Assembly (NCBI RefSeq): GCF_040819555.1
Contig: NZ_CP161920.1
Location: 3,719,001 to 3,783,000 of the forward strand
DNA: 64,000 bases
Source: Nitratireductor sp. GISD-1A_MAKvit
Lineage (GTDB): Bacteria; Pseudomonadota; Alphaproteobacteria; Rhizobiales; Rhizobiaceae
Direction: 5' to 3'
The position numbers and the translations under genes are program-made. Under the pieces are notes generated by a model. It had not been told where the DNA came from and did not search any database. It saw only the letters and a program-made list of their open reading frames with translations. Of the stretch, positions 46,505-56,084 are shown in pieces. How positions within the stretch are numbered: position 1 is the first letter of the stretch; each line of letters starts with the position of its first letter.

Positions 46505-47191
46505 ATGACAGGCGATGACATCAGCCGGGCGAACGCGCGTCTCGAGGCCATAGAGGCACTGCTGAACGATCTTGCGCGCTCCTCGATCGCCCACGGTCAT
46601 TTCGCCCTGTTGTATTTCCACACCGTCAGCCGATGGCGCGCCTACTCCCGTACATGCAGACAAAACGAGGCGCTCGATCTTCTCATCATCGGTCTCTTCG
46701 ACAAGTTCGACGACTATGTGCTGAGGCTGCCCAGGGAACGCAAGCCGACCTCGATCCGGCCGTGGGCAGGCTATCTGCGTCGCATGTCGGTTGCGTCACC
46801 CGGCTGGTTGAGCCGGATTTCGGCTCTCGCCCTTGCCGTGCGCGCGCATATCCGGTTCGACCTGGCCGAAGCGATCTGCGAAATGCACGAAGTCTACTCG
46901 AGACGGCATGGCGCCCCGCCGGACATGGCGCAGTTCCAGAAAACGATTCTCGACGCCAGCGCAGCACTGGTCTTTCTGGCTGCCTGGGAAGATTTCGTAT
47001 CAGGCCTCGCGAACCAGGGGCGCTTTGCCGGCACTGTCGCCGTGATCGCGCGGCCACTCGGCCGGATCGGACTTCCTGTGTTTCAGGCCATGCGGCGTCG
47101 CGCCATGCACGAGGCGCTCGACAACCTGCGCACCGCGCGCAGGATTGAAAGGCCTCTTGTGTACGTAAGGCTCGGGCGTGCGCTCGTCTGA
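46505..47191 (+). CDS. DUF5995-like protein
   Basis: The 228-residue product is helical, without a signal peptide, and contains AVRAHIRFDLAEAICEMHE, resembling the AHIxxDLxxA core of DUF5995 proteins, plus HFALLYFHTVSRWR near residue 35. Function is unknown. Start chosen at the ATG at 46505; upstream in-frame codons look non-coding. Its end overlaps the RND exporter gene by 14 bases, so the two are co-expressed. Confidence 0.6.
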   Translation: MTGDDISRANARLEAIEALLNDLARSSIAHGHFALLYFHTVSRWRAYSRTCRQNEALDLLIIGLFDKFDDYVLRLPRERKPTSIRPWAGYLRRMSVASPGWLSRISALALAVRAHIRFDLAEAICEMHEVYSRRHGAPPDMAQFQKTILDASAALVFLAAWEDFVSGLANQGRFAGTVAVIARPLGRIGLPVFQAMRRRAMHEALDNLRTARRIERPLVYVRLGRALV

Positions 47192-49349
47192 GCCAGGGTG
47201 GCTGGCCGCACCAGGCCTCTGGGCGGCAGGGTCACCGCGCATCGCCGGTCTGCTCCTGATGGGAATGATGCTGGCCGCTGTGGCGTGCGCCACACAGTTG
47301 CGTTTCGATCCGGACATTTACCGCAGCTTTTCGTCGGGAAATCCGCACCTGGCAGCCTATGCGGACTTTCTCGAGCGGGCAGGCCCGAAGCCGAGACACA
47401 TCGTCATGCTCGTCGAAGCCGATGAACCGATGTCCCTCGACGCGTTCGAGCATATCCGGGACATATCTCTCGATATTTCCCTGCTTGACGGCGTCGGCGC
47501 GGTCGTTTCCATCGGGACTGCGCGATTCCCGGCGGATGCAGCCGCCTACGCGGGGCAGCCCTTGTTGCCGCTGGACATGCGCGCGGAAGCCTTCCCGGAA
47601 CGGTTGTCGGCCTTCGAGAAGTCGAAGCCGTTCTCGTCGATCCTGCTGACGGGCGACCGGAAGGCCGCCGCCGTCCACATCGCCGTTGAAGACAATGCAG
47701 CCCCGGATACTCCCCTCGCCCTCGCCAGCGCGATTTCAGAAGTTCTGGAGGCCGCGGAGGACACCGATCTCCGCCTGTCTATCACGGGTGAGGACCTCAT
47801 CGGGCCGGAGATCGTGCGTGCCCTCAAGGACGATCTCGTCCTCTACACGGTAGCGGGCGGCATCGTCGCTCTGGTCTTTGCCGGCTGGCTGTTTCGCGAT
47901 GTCCGACTGATACTGGTTTGCATCGCGCCGGCGGTTATTGCCGGCCTGTTCAGCCTTGCCGTCTTCGTGGTGCTCGATATTCCCGTCACCGTCGTCAACA
48001 ATGTCGTTCCCATCCTCATCTTCATCCTCGCGCTGGCGGATTGCGTTCATCTGACGATCGCCTATGCGCGGGATCGGCAAGTTCGCGACGAGGACACCGC
48101 GCTCGCAAGCGTCATCGGGAGCGTCGGTCCCGCATGTGCGCTGACCTCGGCAACGACCGCGATCGCCTTTGCCGCGATCTTCATTGCGGGCGATATGCAG
48201 ATCAGGGAATTGTCGCTCGTCGGCGGCGTCGGGGTCTGCGCCGGCTATGCAGCGATGATCGTCGCATTTCCGGTTCTGGTGCGGATGCTCCGTCCACGAG
48301 GCCGGCCATCCGGCGTCAGCGCTTCCGCCGCGATCCGCCGCCTTGCGATCCGTGCCGTGTCGTCCTCGCGAAAAACCGCAGTCGCAGGGTTCCTTATGAC
48401 AGTCACCGGACTGGTCTTGTGCTGGCACGCCGAGCCATGGTTCACCTTGCAGCAGAACCTGCCGCTCGGCGGCAGCGCGCACGCCGCCGAGCGGCAGGTC
48501 GCCGACAGGTTCGGAGGATTCTATCGGTTCTGGGTGGAGTTCCCGCGCGACGACAGAACATCCGCCAACATCAGCGCGGACCGACGACGGGCAGCGCTGT
48601 CGGAGGCCGCGTCGGGCTATCCGGTCATCACGCATTCGCTGGTCATGGCGTGGTCCGGTGGCGAGGCGGACGGCACGCTGCCCTTTCTTTCGCTGCTGGA
48701 ACCGCAGGGCGGCGTCGAACGCATGGTCGTTCTGATGCCGGAACCGATGCACAGCCGGGATACGCTTCAAGCCTATGACCGGTTGGAGCGGACGGCCAAC
48801 GACCTCGGGGCCAGCCTCATTACCGGCCTCCCAACTGTCTTGCGCCATGAAGCCTCGGTCCTCGTGCATCAGATGGCGATGTCGCTGACGATTGCTTGCA
48901 TCGTCGCCTCTCTGCTCGTGGCGCTGGCGTTCGGCAGGCTCTGGATCGCGGCAGTTCTCGTCATGCCGAACATGCTGCCGCTGCTTCTCGCAGCCGGGAT
49001 CTATGCAGGTTTCAACGGATGGAGGATCGGACCGAGCGCCGTTCTGGCCCTGACCGTCGCTTTTGGCATCGCAATTGACGATTCCATTCATTTCGTCAGC
49101 CGCTACCTTCAGGCGCGCGATCGCAATGTACCGGTCGAAGCTGCTCTGGGACAGGCCGCAAACAGGGCCGGCTGGCCGATGACGATCACGACCGTTCTGA
49201 TTTGCGCCGGCTTGTCCGTTCCCCTGTTCAGCAGCTTTGAAACCGTAAGGGCCTTCGCCGGCATCCAGGTCGCGGCGCTGGTGGTGGCACTGGTCTCCGA
49301 CCTCGTCCTCCTGCCGGCATTCATCCATCTCCGAGAGAACCGACAATGA
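47178..49349 (+). CDS. RND/MMPL superfamily exporter
   Basis: The 723-residue product has two repeats of a periplasmic loop plus a six-helix bundle. The conserved acidic intramembrane motifs are ILALADCVHLTIAYARDR near residue 290 and VAFGIAIDDSIHFVSRYL near residue 635. This is the MMPL/HpnN-like arrangement used for lipids and hydrophobic compounds, without the membrane-fusion and outer-membrane partners of tripartite pumps. It is sandwiched in an operon between a DUF5995 protein and a small exported protein, both overlapping it by a few bases. Confidence 0.85.
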   Translation: MRSSEPGWLAAPGLWAAGSPRIAGLLLMGMMLAAVACATQLRFDPDIYRSFSSGNPHLAAYADFLERAGPKPRHIVMLVEADEPMSLDAFEHIRDISLDISLLDGVGAVVSIGTARFPADAAAYAGQPLLPLDMRAEAFPERLSAFEKSKPFSSILLTGDRKAAAVHIAVEDNAAPDTPLALASAISEVLEAAEDTDLRLSITGEDLIGPEIVRALKDDLVLYTVAGGIVALVFAGWLFRDVRLILVCIAPAVIAGLFSLAVFVVLDIPVTVVNNVVPILIFILALADCVHLTIAYARDRQVRDEDTALASVIGSVGPACALTSATTAIAFAAIFIAGDMQIRELSLVGGVGVCAGYAAMIVAFPVLVRMLRPRGRPSGVSASAAIRRLAIRAVSSSRKTAVAGFLMTVTGLVLCWHAEPWFTLQQNLPLGGSAHAAERQVADRFGGFYRFWVEFPRDDRTSANISADRRRAALSEAASGYPVITHSLVMAWSGGEADGTLPFLSLLEPQGGVERMVVLMPEPMHSRDTLQAYDRLERTANDLGASLITGLPTVLRHEASVLVHQMAMSLTIACIVASLLVALAFGRLWIAAVLVMPNMLPLLLAAGIYAGFNGWRIGPSAVLALTVAFGIAIDDSIHFVSRYLQARDRNVPVEAALGQAANRAGWPMTITTVLICAGLSVPLFSSFETVRAFAGIQVAALVVALVSDLVLLPAFIHLRENRQ

Positions 49350-49846
49350 CGCATTCCCTGCTCATTCTGGCCGCGCTGAGCCTGTCCGCAACACTGATTT
49401 CACCACCCGCCAAGGCGGACGCCACGCTTTCCCGATTTTCCGGGGTCTGGAAAGGAGACGGCTGGGCAATGCGTGCGGATGACGAGCCGCGGCAGGCGAT
49501 CCGCTGCCGCGTCGTGATGAATTACGTGGAGGCGGCCGGTGAGCTTGAGTTTTCCGGACGATGCGGAGGCGGAGGCAACACCGCGTCATTCAGGGGCAAT
49601 CTCGTCAAAAGCACCGGCTCGATATACCGCGGTGAGTGGATCGCCTCCGGATCGCGCGCGCGCGAGCCGTTGACCGGGAAGGCGTCTGGTCCGGATATGG
49701 TTTTCTTTTTCGGTGAAACCGGTGGGAGCCGCCACACGGGGACTATGCGGTGGTCCCTGCATAACGGCAACCTGATCATCGACAGCGCCGTCGCACGAAA
49801 CGGCCGTGCTGGCCGGAGCGCGATGAAGCTGGCACGCACCGATTGA
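49346..49846 (+). CDS. Small exported protein coupled to the RND exporter
   Basis: The 166-residue product has a signal peptide (cleavage near PPAKA, residue 24) and a beta-rich mature part beginning LSRFSGVWKGDGWAM, with glycine-rich GRCGGGG. The W-x-G-x-G pattern suggests a lipocalin- or DUF1579-like barrel, but this is a guess. The ATG overlaps the exporter stop by four bases, so it is likely a dedicated periplasmic partner of the exporter, perhaps carrying its lipid cargo. Confidence 0.7.
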   Translation: MTHSLLILAALSLSATLISPPAKADATLSRFSGVWKGDGWAMRADDEPRQAIRCRVVMNYVEAAGELEFSGRCGGGGNTASFRGNLVKSTGSIYRGEWIASGSRAREPLTGKASGPDMVFFFGETGGSRHTGTMRWSLHNGNLIIDSAVARNGRAGRSAMKLARTD

Positions 49847-49875
49847 CAAAGGTACCGGTCGCCGGCACCCGCAGC

Positions 49876-52167
49876 CTACCGAGGTGATAGTTTGTAGGGT
49901 ACCTCGGTCGAGACTGGCACCAGGGTTCCGCGATCGCCGTTGAGCCGACGCACGCCGAACACGAGTTCGAGCTCGTTGCCGTTGTCGGCGATCTTTCCGC
50001 GTGGGATTCTGATCTCGAAAGGAAACCTGTCGTAGGCCTTCTGACCGGTCGTCAAGGCGGTTACGCCGACGGCGTCGCGGTTCAGTTTTAGCTCACTGGA
50101 ACCGTCCTTCTTCTTTCCCGTAACCTCCGCGACGATGGCCAACAATTCGGCGCGAACACCTTCCATGCAGCAACGCGTGATTCGACCGGTAACCACCACC
50201 TCTTCGCCTTCGACGCGATGGGCAATATCGCCGATGCGGTCCGTGCCGAGCATCTCCATAAGCCGTCCCGGTTGCAGCATCAATCCGGCATCGGGTACGC
50301 CCCAGCGGCTTGATACCGATCCGGCGTCGCCATCGAAGAGGAAGCTGTGCGACGACACTTTCTCGGCCACGTTCTTTGGGTTCATCACGCGCCACGACAG
50401 CCCGGACAGGACCGCTGTCACGAAAGGGCTGGCGTAGGACGTTCCGTGAATAACATCGCCCTCTGGCATTTTCAGGCTGCCCGGCCCGATTACATGAGGA
50501 AGGGCTTCCGGCTGGGATAGGCCCCAGCCATGCGACGAAAAGTATGAGGGCGCAATTTCCCCATACTCATTAAGTCCAAAGGAACCGACTGTAATGAGAT
50601 TCGGGCTATCGATCCGCGCGGACTGGCTTATCGAACCCGACCCATTCGGCCTGCCGCCAACATGGAGACCGCGATCAGCCCATATTGTCATCCGACGGCC
50701 CCTGAAGATCGCAGGGTCGCCATAGACCTGAATGAAGGTAAATATGCGCCCCTCGCGTCCTGCAAGCAGTTGTCCGGGTGTAACCGCGATCGTTCCCTCT
50801 GGCACCTTGGCCGTGCCCATCACGGTTCCATCGCTCCTCACATACTCAAGAAGTCCGCCTTTGGTTCTGGCCTCGCCAAGAACGGTCAGCTTGCCGTCAA
50901 TACGCTGGTAAAATTTCAAGGCAAGTTCCGGGTCGCCGGGTTTGGCCGGCCAATACAGTCTCACATTACCGGCCTTGGCATCGAAGCCGAAGACGCCGAC
51001 ATTTCGCCCTTTGACCGGAGTGATTTCGATCGATCTGCCGTCAGGCGCCGGAGATGCCTCAAAGGTGTGATACTCGTGCCCCATGTTACCGGGCGTGACC
51101 ATCGCATAAACGTCGTTATCGACAAGTGCCTCGCCGAAACGGACATAGTCTTCCCGTGGCCGGGCATAAGGATTGCGACCGCCGCTGAAGCTCATGTTGA
51201 CGAAGGTGACGCCGAGGCGGCTCATGTCCTCCACATAAGCGACTGATCGCCTGAACGCGCTGTCGAGAGCGATCTCGTAGACATATATCTTCGCGTCCGG
51301 CAACACCTGCCTCATGACGCGATAGACGTTGAAGCCGTGTTTGCTTTTCGATTTCAGTTCGGTGCGGATGAACGTCGCGTCGCGCTCGTAGGGCTTTCCA
51401 CCGCCGCCGTCTGCCAGCCAGTCCCGCAGGCCGGCGAAGCCGGCGTCGACGATTGCCACCTTGAGGTTTTGCGCGCCTGCGCCGTATTTGCCGGGATAGC
51501 CGACTGCCTTGCGGGCTTCCGCGATCGTCAAAGGTTTCTTTGCCAGATCGGGAACGCCAGAAGGCGCGCGCGACGCTTTCTTGGGTCGCTCGGCGGCGGG
51601 GGTCTGTGTCCCGGCCTCCGCCGCCTGTCGCCGTGCCGAAGAATTGACGCTGGCGAGATAGCGGTCAGGCGCGACGCCCTGATGGCAGATGGCGCGGATC
51701 GCCTTTTCCGCCTTGCGCGAGCCCGACAACGGGAAGACTGCGACGATCTTGCCATGCGTGTTCGATACGCGCAGTTCGGCAGCACCGCCGAAGGCGTCCA
51801 GCCCTTTGGACTTGAGATAAAGTGCGCCGCGCCATGTTCGCCTGTCGCCGGCATACCAGACATCGGCCCAGCCATCGCGTTCGTCGTAGGCGCGTTCCGC
51901 GTCGTCGAACCGAAGCACCAGAGATTCCTGCGTGCCGTCCGTCCTGTCGAGATCCGAGAACCCGGATCCCGAAAATTGTATCTGAAACGTCATCCTGTCA
52001 TTGCCTGCCTGGCAGGCGATGCGCAAATGCTTACCGTTCTCGCTGACGCTCGCCGTCACCTGGGCGCGCCCGTCGACCAGCTTGCCTTCCCATCGCCATG
52101 CAGCCTGCGCGGTTCCGACGAACGCGAGAAACGCCAGCAGGGCTACCGAAATGCTCAGTTTGTTCAT
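49876..52167 (-). CDS. Exported S8 (subtilisin-like) peptidase with large insertion
   Basis: The 763-residue product has a signal peptide (cleavage near AQA, residue 22), an N-terminal beta domain (about 23-165) and a subtilase domain. The catalytic residues by count are Asp241 (AIVDAGFAG), His277 (SKHGFNVYR), oxyanion Asn361 (TPGNMG) and Ser577 (HGTSYASP). About 215 residues separate Asn361 from Ser577, including a beta-rich insertion at about 370-500, and a C-terminal domain follows. The N-terminal domain resembles the neighbouring exported protein at 52776-53297. The start overlaps the upstream membrane-protein gene. Confidence 0.85.
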   Translation of the reverse strand: MNKLSISVALLAFLAFVGTAQAAWRWEGKLVDGRAQVTASVSENGKHLRIACQAGNDRMTFQIQFSGSGFSDLDRTDGTQESLVLRFDDAERAYDERDGWADVWYAGDRRTWRGALYLKSKGLDAFGGAAELRVSNTHGKIVAVFPLSGSRKAEKAIRAICHQGVAPDRYLASVNSSARRQAAEAGTQTPAAERPKKASRAPSGVPDLAKKPLTIAEARKAVGYPGKYGAGAQNLKVAIVDAGFAGLRDWLADGGGGKPYERDATFIRTELKSKSKHGFNVYRVMRQVLPDAKIYVYEIALDSAFRRSVAYVEDMSRLGVTFVNMSFSGGRNPYARPREDYVRFGEALVDNDVYAMVTPGNMGHEYHTFEASPAPDGRSIEITPVKGRNVGVFGFDAKAGNVRLYWPAKPGDPELALKFYQRIDGKLTVLGEARTKGGLLEYVRSDGTVMGTAKVPEGTIAVTPGQLLAGREGRIFTFIQVYGDPAIFRGRRMTIWADRGLHVGGRPNGSGSISQSARIDSPNLITVGSFGLNEYGEIAPSYFSSHGWGLSQPEALPHVIGPGSLKMPEGDVIHGTSYASPFVTAVLSGLSWRVMNPKNVAEKVSSHSFLFDGDAGSVSSRWGVPDAGLMLQPGRLMEMLGTDRIGDIAHRVEGEEVVVTGRITRCCMEGVRAELLAIVAEVTGKKKDGSSELKLNRDAVGVTALTTGQKAYDRFPFEIRIPRGKIADNGNELELVFGVRRLNGDRGTLVPVSTEVPYKLSPR

Positions 52168-52631
52168 TCGTACGTTTCTCCGGGAGATGAATTCAGTTCG
52201 TGCACGGGGGCCGACCTTTGCAGATGGCGCAGGACGAGGCCGTAGGCTGTCGAAACGGCTGCCATCAACGTGCCCCAGATCGGCAGCGCCCAGGGCACGA
52301 TGGCAGCAATCGCGAGCATGATTGCCGACAGGTCGATCCGGGCCATCAGCGCGGTGGTGGTGATGGCGAGGGTGATCGCCACATCCAGCGCAACGGCCAG
52401 GTATCCGGCAAGGACAAACCGCCACACACCATGGCCACGCTGCCTGCCCACGCAAATCAGCCATGTCGCAAAGCCGCACAGCAGAACCGTGAACGGACGG
52501 CCGAATGCCCCGGCGTCCCCCACGAGGAGATTGAGGGATTCGACGAAAAGCCAGAAAACGACCGCGTGGCCCGCGGCCGCTGCGATGCCCGATATCCGGG
52601 CGCGCGACCTAAGTCGGGTTTGTTGTGTCAT
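52164..52631 (-). CDS. Small integral membrane protein coupled to the subtilase
   Basis: The 155-residue product has four hydrophobic helices (about residues 17-37, 44-62, 68-90 and 98-128) and no recognised domain. Its stop overlaps the subtilase ATG (ATGA-type), so the two are translationally coupled, suggesting a membrane partner, immunity-like protein or maturation factor for the peptidase. That role is inference from position only. Confidence 0.65.
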   Translation of the reverse strand: MTQQTRLRSRARISGIAAAAGHAVVFWLFVESLNLLVGDAGAFGRPFTVLLCGFATWLICVGRQRGHGVWRFVLAGYLAVALDVAITLAITTTALMARIDLSAIMLAIAAIVPWALPIWGTLMAAVSTAYGLVLRHLQRSAPVHELNSSPGETYE

Positions 52632-52775
52632 CCTTCCGCCCCCGCTCCGAAGACGCCGCAGGAACAGATTGAGCAGGATCGCGCTGAAGGCCGGTTTTCG
52701 GGCGGAAACAAAAGAGGACTATGCCCGGAGCCGTCGCCAACAGCACGAGGGCGCGTCCGCAAAAGCTGTCTGCCT

Positions 52776-53297
52776 TCAGCCACCGGACCGCTCCCAACAC
52801 GCTTCACGCATTTTCCTGGCTGCCGCCGCCGAACCTTTCAGTTGATAGGTAGCAATCTCCTCGGCGGTCGCGGCGGCATCAAAGCGCATGGTGGCACCTT
52901 TCGCGAACGCATCGAGAAAGGTGCGAGGGATATCGTATCCATCCGTACTCCATTCCTTCTCGCCGGCATCGTAGCGCAACCCGACATAATAGTCCGCGTG
53001 CAAGCCACCTGCGCCGGCGAAAGTGATGAGAACCGGGTAGCGCTCTCCATTCACACGGCCAAGAGCCGTTCCCCAGAAATCCCTGAGCGTGAGGCCGATG
53101 CCAGCCCTGTCGGAACTGCATTTCGCCAGAAGCCAGGTGTTGTGGTTCTGTCCCTGCGCGGATGCCTCTGCCCAATCGCTGCCTTGGGGCGCTTCCACGC
53201 CCCATGAACCCGCTGAGGCCGGCGTTCCAACCAAGCCGCCCGCGAATGTGGCGAACGTCACAACTAGAATTACAGTCCGTTTTAGAAATCCACCCAT
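52776..53297 (-). CDS. Exported protein sharing a domain with the subtilase N-terminus
   Basis: The 173-residue product has a signal peptide (cleavage near ASA, residue 29) and a beta domain ending LDAFAKGATMRF, then TYQLKGSAAAARKMREAC. The subtilase at 49876-52167 has the matching segments LDAFGGAAELRV and FPLSGSRKAEKAIRAIC with the same spacing and terminal Cys. The pattern recalls invasion-associated-locus-B-like periplasmic proteins. Function unknown; it lies 145 bases upstream of the subtilase pair on the same strand. Confidence 0.7.
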   Translation of the reverse strand: MGGFLKRTVILVVTFATFAGGLVGTPASAGSWGVEAPQGSDWAEASAQGQNHNTWLLAKCSSDRAGIGLTLRDFWGTALGRVNGERYPVLITFAGAGGLHADYYVGLRYDAGEKEWSTDGYDIPRTFLDAFAKGATMRFDAAATAEEIATYQLKGSAAAARKMREACWERSGG

Positions 53298-53455
53298 TCT
53301 CAGCTACCAGCTTTCTGCTGCTTTCACGGTTACATTGCCGCAAAGCGGCGCGCGCTGACATTCGGACAGTTGCACTAATTGACTGCCCTATGACGTGTCT
53401 GATTTGTCGAGCCGTATGTTTATCGGTCGAGCGGTGGAGAAAGGACGTTGCGAGA

Positions 53456-54054
53456 ATGCATTCTTGCCGCGGTGATCCAGCTGTAGCGAGTTTTACCGCC
53501 TTTGACGGCCGCCCCGCGCTGGCCGATCTCATCTGTCCGGTCGAACGGGGCCGCCTATGCTATGGGGACCGAGGATGGGGACACATCGCTTTCCTTTATC
53601 CCGGATCCCGGCGCGTTCTTGCGCCAGCATGGTATCAGACCTTTATGTCCGTCTGGGAACGTCCCAGCGGTCGTACTGGTTCGTTCCGGCCATGTCGAAC
53701 GGCTATTGTGGCATGACGATGCTACCAGTCAGAGATCCATACTAGGAAAGTGCCAGGCAAGATGGTCCCCGCCACCTTCTGGAGGCGGATGACGTCGATG
53801 CACAGATTTATTCGCAAACGCTGGCCAATCTGCGATTTTAACTGCTGGATGAGAAATTCGACTTCATCTCGGAGCCTCCCGCCAGCGGAGATCCCGCCCC
53901 AGCCTTCATCGTCATGCCGGAACTCGGCGCGACACTCTGGTATGATGCGGTAGCTGTGAGCGAAGATCCCGGCGCCGAAAGAGATCCGATGCCCCGTGGC
54001 GTATTCCGGTTCGCCAGATGTCTGGACGACGCTCCGTTGGAGGCCTGGCCATGA
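53456..54054 (+). pseudogene. Decayed gene of unknown family
   Basis: A single protein-like reading can be traced from the ATG at 53456 to the TGA at 54052-54054 if one base is dropped near the GGGG at 53546-53549 and one near 53633, and if the stops TAG (53743-53745) and TAA (53839-53841) are read through. Pieces such as SLSFIPDPGAFLRQH, YWFVPAMSNGYCGMTMLPVR and AFIVMPELGATLWYDAVAV look genuinely coding. Two in-frame stops make this a real pseudogene and not only a base-calling problem. The original function is unknown. Confidence 0.5.
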
Positions 54055-54209
54055 GCCGTGGTGAAATGCTCTGACGGCGACATTCGATGCCGGCCTCTCA
54101 CAGGAAACCTATCGGCAACATCGTGAGCAACTCCGCGCCCCATTGGCCGGCCCGGACGCGGACTTTTATGATAGAAGACTGAGCGGCACGTTGGGATAGG
54201 GGACCTGGC

Positions 54210-56084
54210 ATGCGGGGGCAGCCGGCGAAAGACAGATATTTCGGGCGATGGACAGGCACGTTGAGGCCGGCGGCCGGTCTTGCCGTTGAGCGCGGCAAAA
54301 ACTGGCGTCTCGACTATCTGTTCTCCATAGGCTCCGTGAGCTGGATCATCCATCTTTGCGTCACGGTGCTTGCCGGAGTCGTGCTGATCCAAGCCGACCC
54401 CGATGCTTGGATTCCCGTCTGGATTGTACTGATGGCGCTCTTGTCAGTGATGATGTCGGCCGTCGCGATTGCGTATTTCCGACGCGGGGAACGCCCGTCA
54501 CCCGAGAAATACGGTTTCGCTCATTCGGGACTGACCGCCGTAATAGGCCTCATGTGGGGCACGGGCGCGGTCCTTTGCGCCACGTCGTCCTCGGCCGAGA
54601 TGTTGACCTTCTATACGCTCGTGCTCGGCGGAACGGCGCTGGGAGCCGTCAGTTCGCAGCACATGCTCATGCGCAGTTGCCTACTTTCGATCTGGACTTC
54701 CGTTCCGCTGTTGGCATTTGCCTGGCTCGTCAATGGCGTCTCCCCCGGACCGCTGGCGACGGCGATCATGATGATGCTGTTCGGCCTGATACTGACCGTT
54801 CTTGCCGTCCGCATGAACAACTTTCTCGTCCAGAACGTCATGCTGACCGACGAGTTGGCGGCCCGCAACGAAGTGCTTTTGCGCACGAGTTCGGAATTGG
54901 CCGAGGCGCAGGAGGAAAAGTCGCGCTTCCTCGCCCAGGCTAGCCATGATCTGCGTCAGCCGATCCACGCGATTGGTCTGTTCGTGGAGTATCTGCACGG
55001 CACGCGTATGGGGCGTGATGGGCGGGAGGTTCTGCACAACATCGACCGCTCGCTGGAATCGCTTACCCGTCTGTGCCGTTCGTTGCTCGACCTTGCGGCG
55101 CTCGACGTCGGGCGTGTCAAGCTGGATGTCGGCCCGGTGTCGCTGGGCGAGGTGATGGGAGAGGTAATGCGGCAGGCAGGCGAGGCGGCACGGGCACGCA
55201 ATGTCACTATTAGATTCCGGCCTTCACGGCTGTGGGTGCGCAGCGACCCGGCGCTGCTTCACACCATGGTGCAAAACCTCGTCTCCAACGCGGTCAAGTA
55301 TGCGCCGGGAGCGCAGCTCCTGGTAGGTGTGCGGCGACGCAACGGTGCGCTTTCCATCGTCGTCGCCGACACCGGTCCGGGGATAGGTAGCGAAGATCAG
55401 CAAAGGATATTCAAGGAGTTCGTCCAGATCGAAGCACCGGATACCGCAGAGGCGGATGGTCTTGGACTTGGACTGTCCATCGTCCGCCGGCTCGCCGACA
55501 TCCTCGGGCTGCGGGTTACACTTGTCTCGAAGCTGGGCGAGGGATCGACCTTTTCCATCGACGGGCTTGCCGAGACTCTGCCCGCGTCAGTTCCACGCCG
55601 GCAAGCTCCTGCGGGTCATGTGCACTTGCTGTCGGGTTTACGAGTTCTTGTCGTCGATGATGACAGGGTCGTACGCGACAGCACCGTTCAGTTGCTGACG
55701 CGATGGGGTTGTGCAGTGCGAGCGACGGATCGCGTGACGCTGGCAACCTATCTGGATGAGTTCGATTTTTTGCTGTTCGACCAGGAATTGGCTGACGGCG
55801 AAGACGGATTCGCACTTATCCGCAACATCAGGGCACGTTCGCTGAGCTGGGTACCGGCCGCCCTTGTCACGGGTGGCCGTACAGATCACATTGTCGAGGA
55901 ATGCAGGGCAGAGGAAATCGCAATCCTTGCCAAGCCCGTCCGCCCTGCGCAACTAAGGTCCGTCCTGCTCTCTGGTGTAGCTGCCCGGACAGACCGGGAT
56001 CAGACAATTCCGAATTCGGAGGCCATGCCAGCCGCCGCCGTGCGGCTCGTTACGTCGAGAGCGCGCAGTAGCGCCGAGACATGA
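54210..56084 (+). CDS. Hybrid membrane sensor histidine kinase with receiver domain
   Basis: The 624-residue product has an N-terminal membrane region of about five or six helices (residues 40-205) without a separate periplasmic sensor. A HisKA domain follows with phospho-acceptor His246 ([14 protein letters not shown]), then an HATPase_c domain with N, G1 and G2 boxes ([27 protein letters not shown]). The C-terminal receiver carries DDD at about 483-485, phospho-acceptor Asp524 and Lys575. The last 28 codons lie antisense to the convergent response-regulator gene. It probably signals to that regulator. Confidence 0.9.
   Translation: MRGQPAKDRYFGRWTGTLRPAAGLAVERGKNWRLDYLFSIGSVSWIIHLCVTVLAGVVLIQADPDAWIPVWIVLMALLSVMMSAVAIAYFRRGERPSPEKYGFAHSGLTAVIGLMWGTGAVLCATSSSAEMLTFYTLVLGGTALGAVSSQHMLMRSCLLSIWTSVPLLAFAWLVNGVSPGPLATAIMMMLFGLILTVLAVRMNNFLVQNVMLTDELAARNEVLLRTSSELAEAQEEKSRFLAQASHDLRQPIHAIGLFVEYLHGTRMGRDGREVLHNIDRSLESLTRLCRSLLDLAALDVGRVKLDVGPVSLGEVMGEVMRQAGEAARARNVTIRFRPSRLWVRSDPALLHTMVQNLVSNAVKYAPGAQLLVGVRRRNGALSIVVADTGPGIGSEDQQRIFKEFVQIEAPDTAEADGLGLGLSIVRRLADILGLRVTLVSKLGEGSTFSIDGLAETLPASVPRRQAPAGHVHLLSGLRVLVVDDDRVVRDSTVQLLTRWGCAVRATDRVTLATYLDEFDFLLFDQELADGEDGFALIRNIRARSLSWVPAALVTGGRTDHIVEECRAEEIAILAKPVRPAQLRSVLLSGVAARTDRDQTIPNSEAMPAAAVRLVTSRARSSAET

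Noticed and set aside
47736..49346. A 536-codon frame on the minus strand opposite the RND exporter
   Set aside because: It is an antisense shadow of a high-GC gene: charged, low-complexity composition and no domain or ribosome site, while the plus strand has clear RND motifs.
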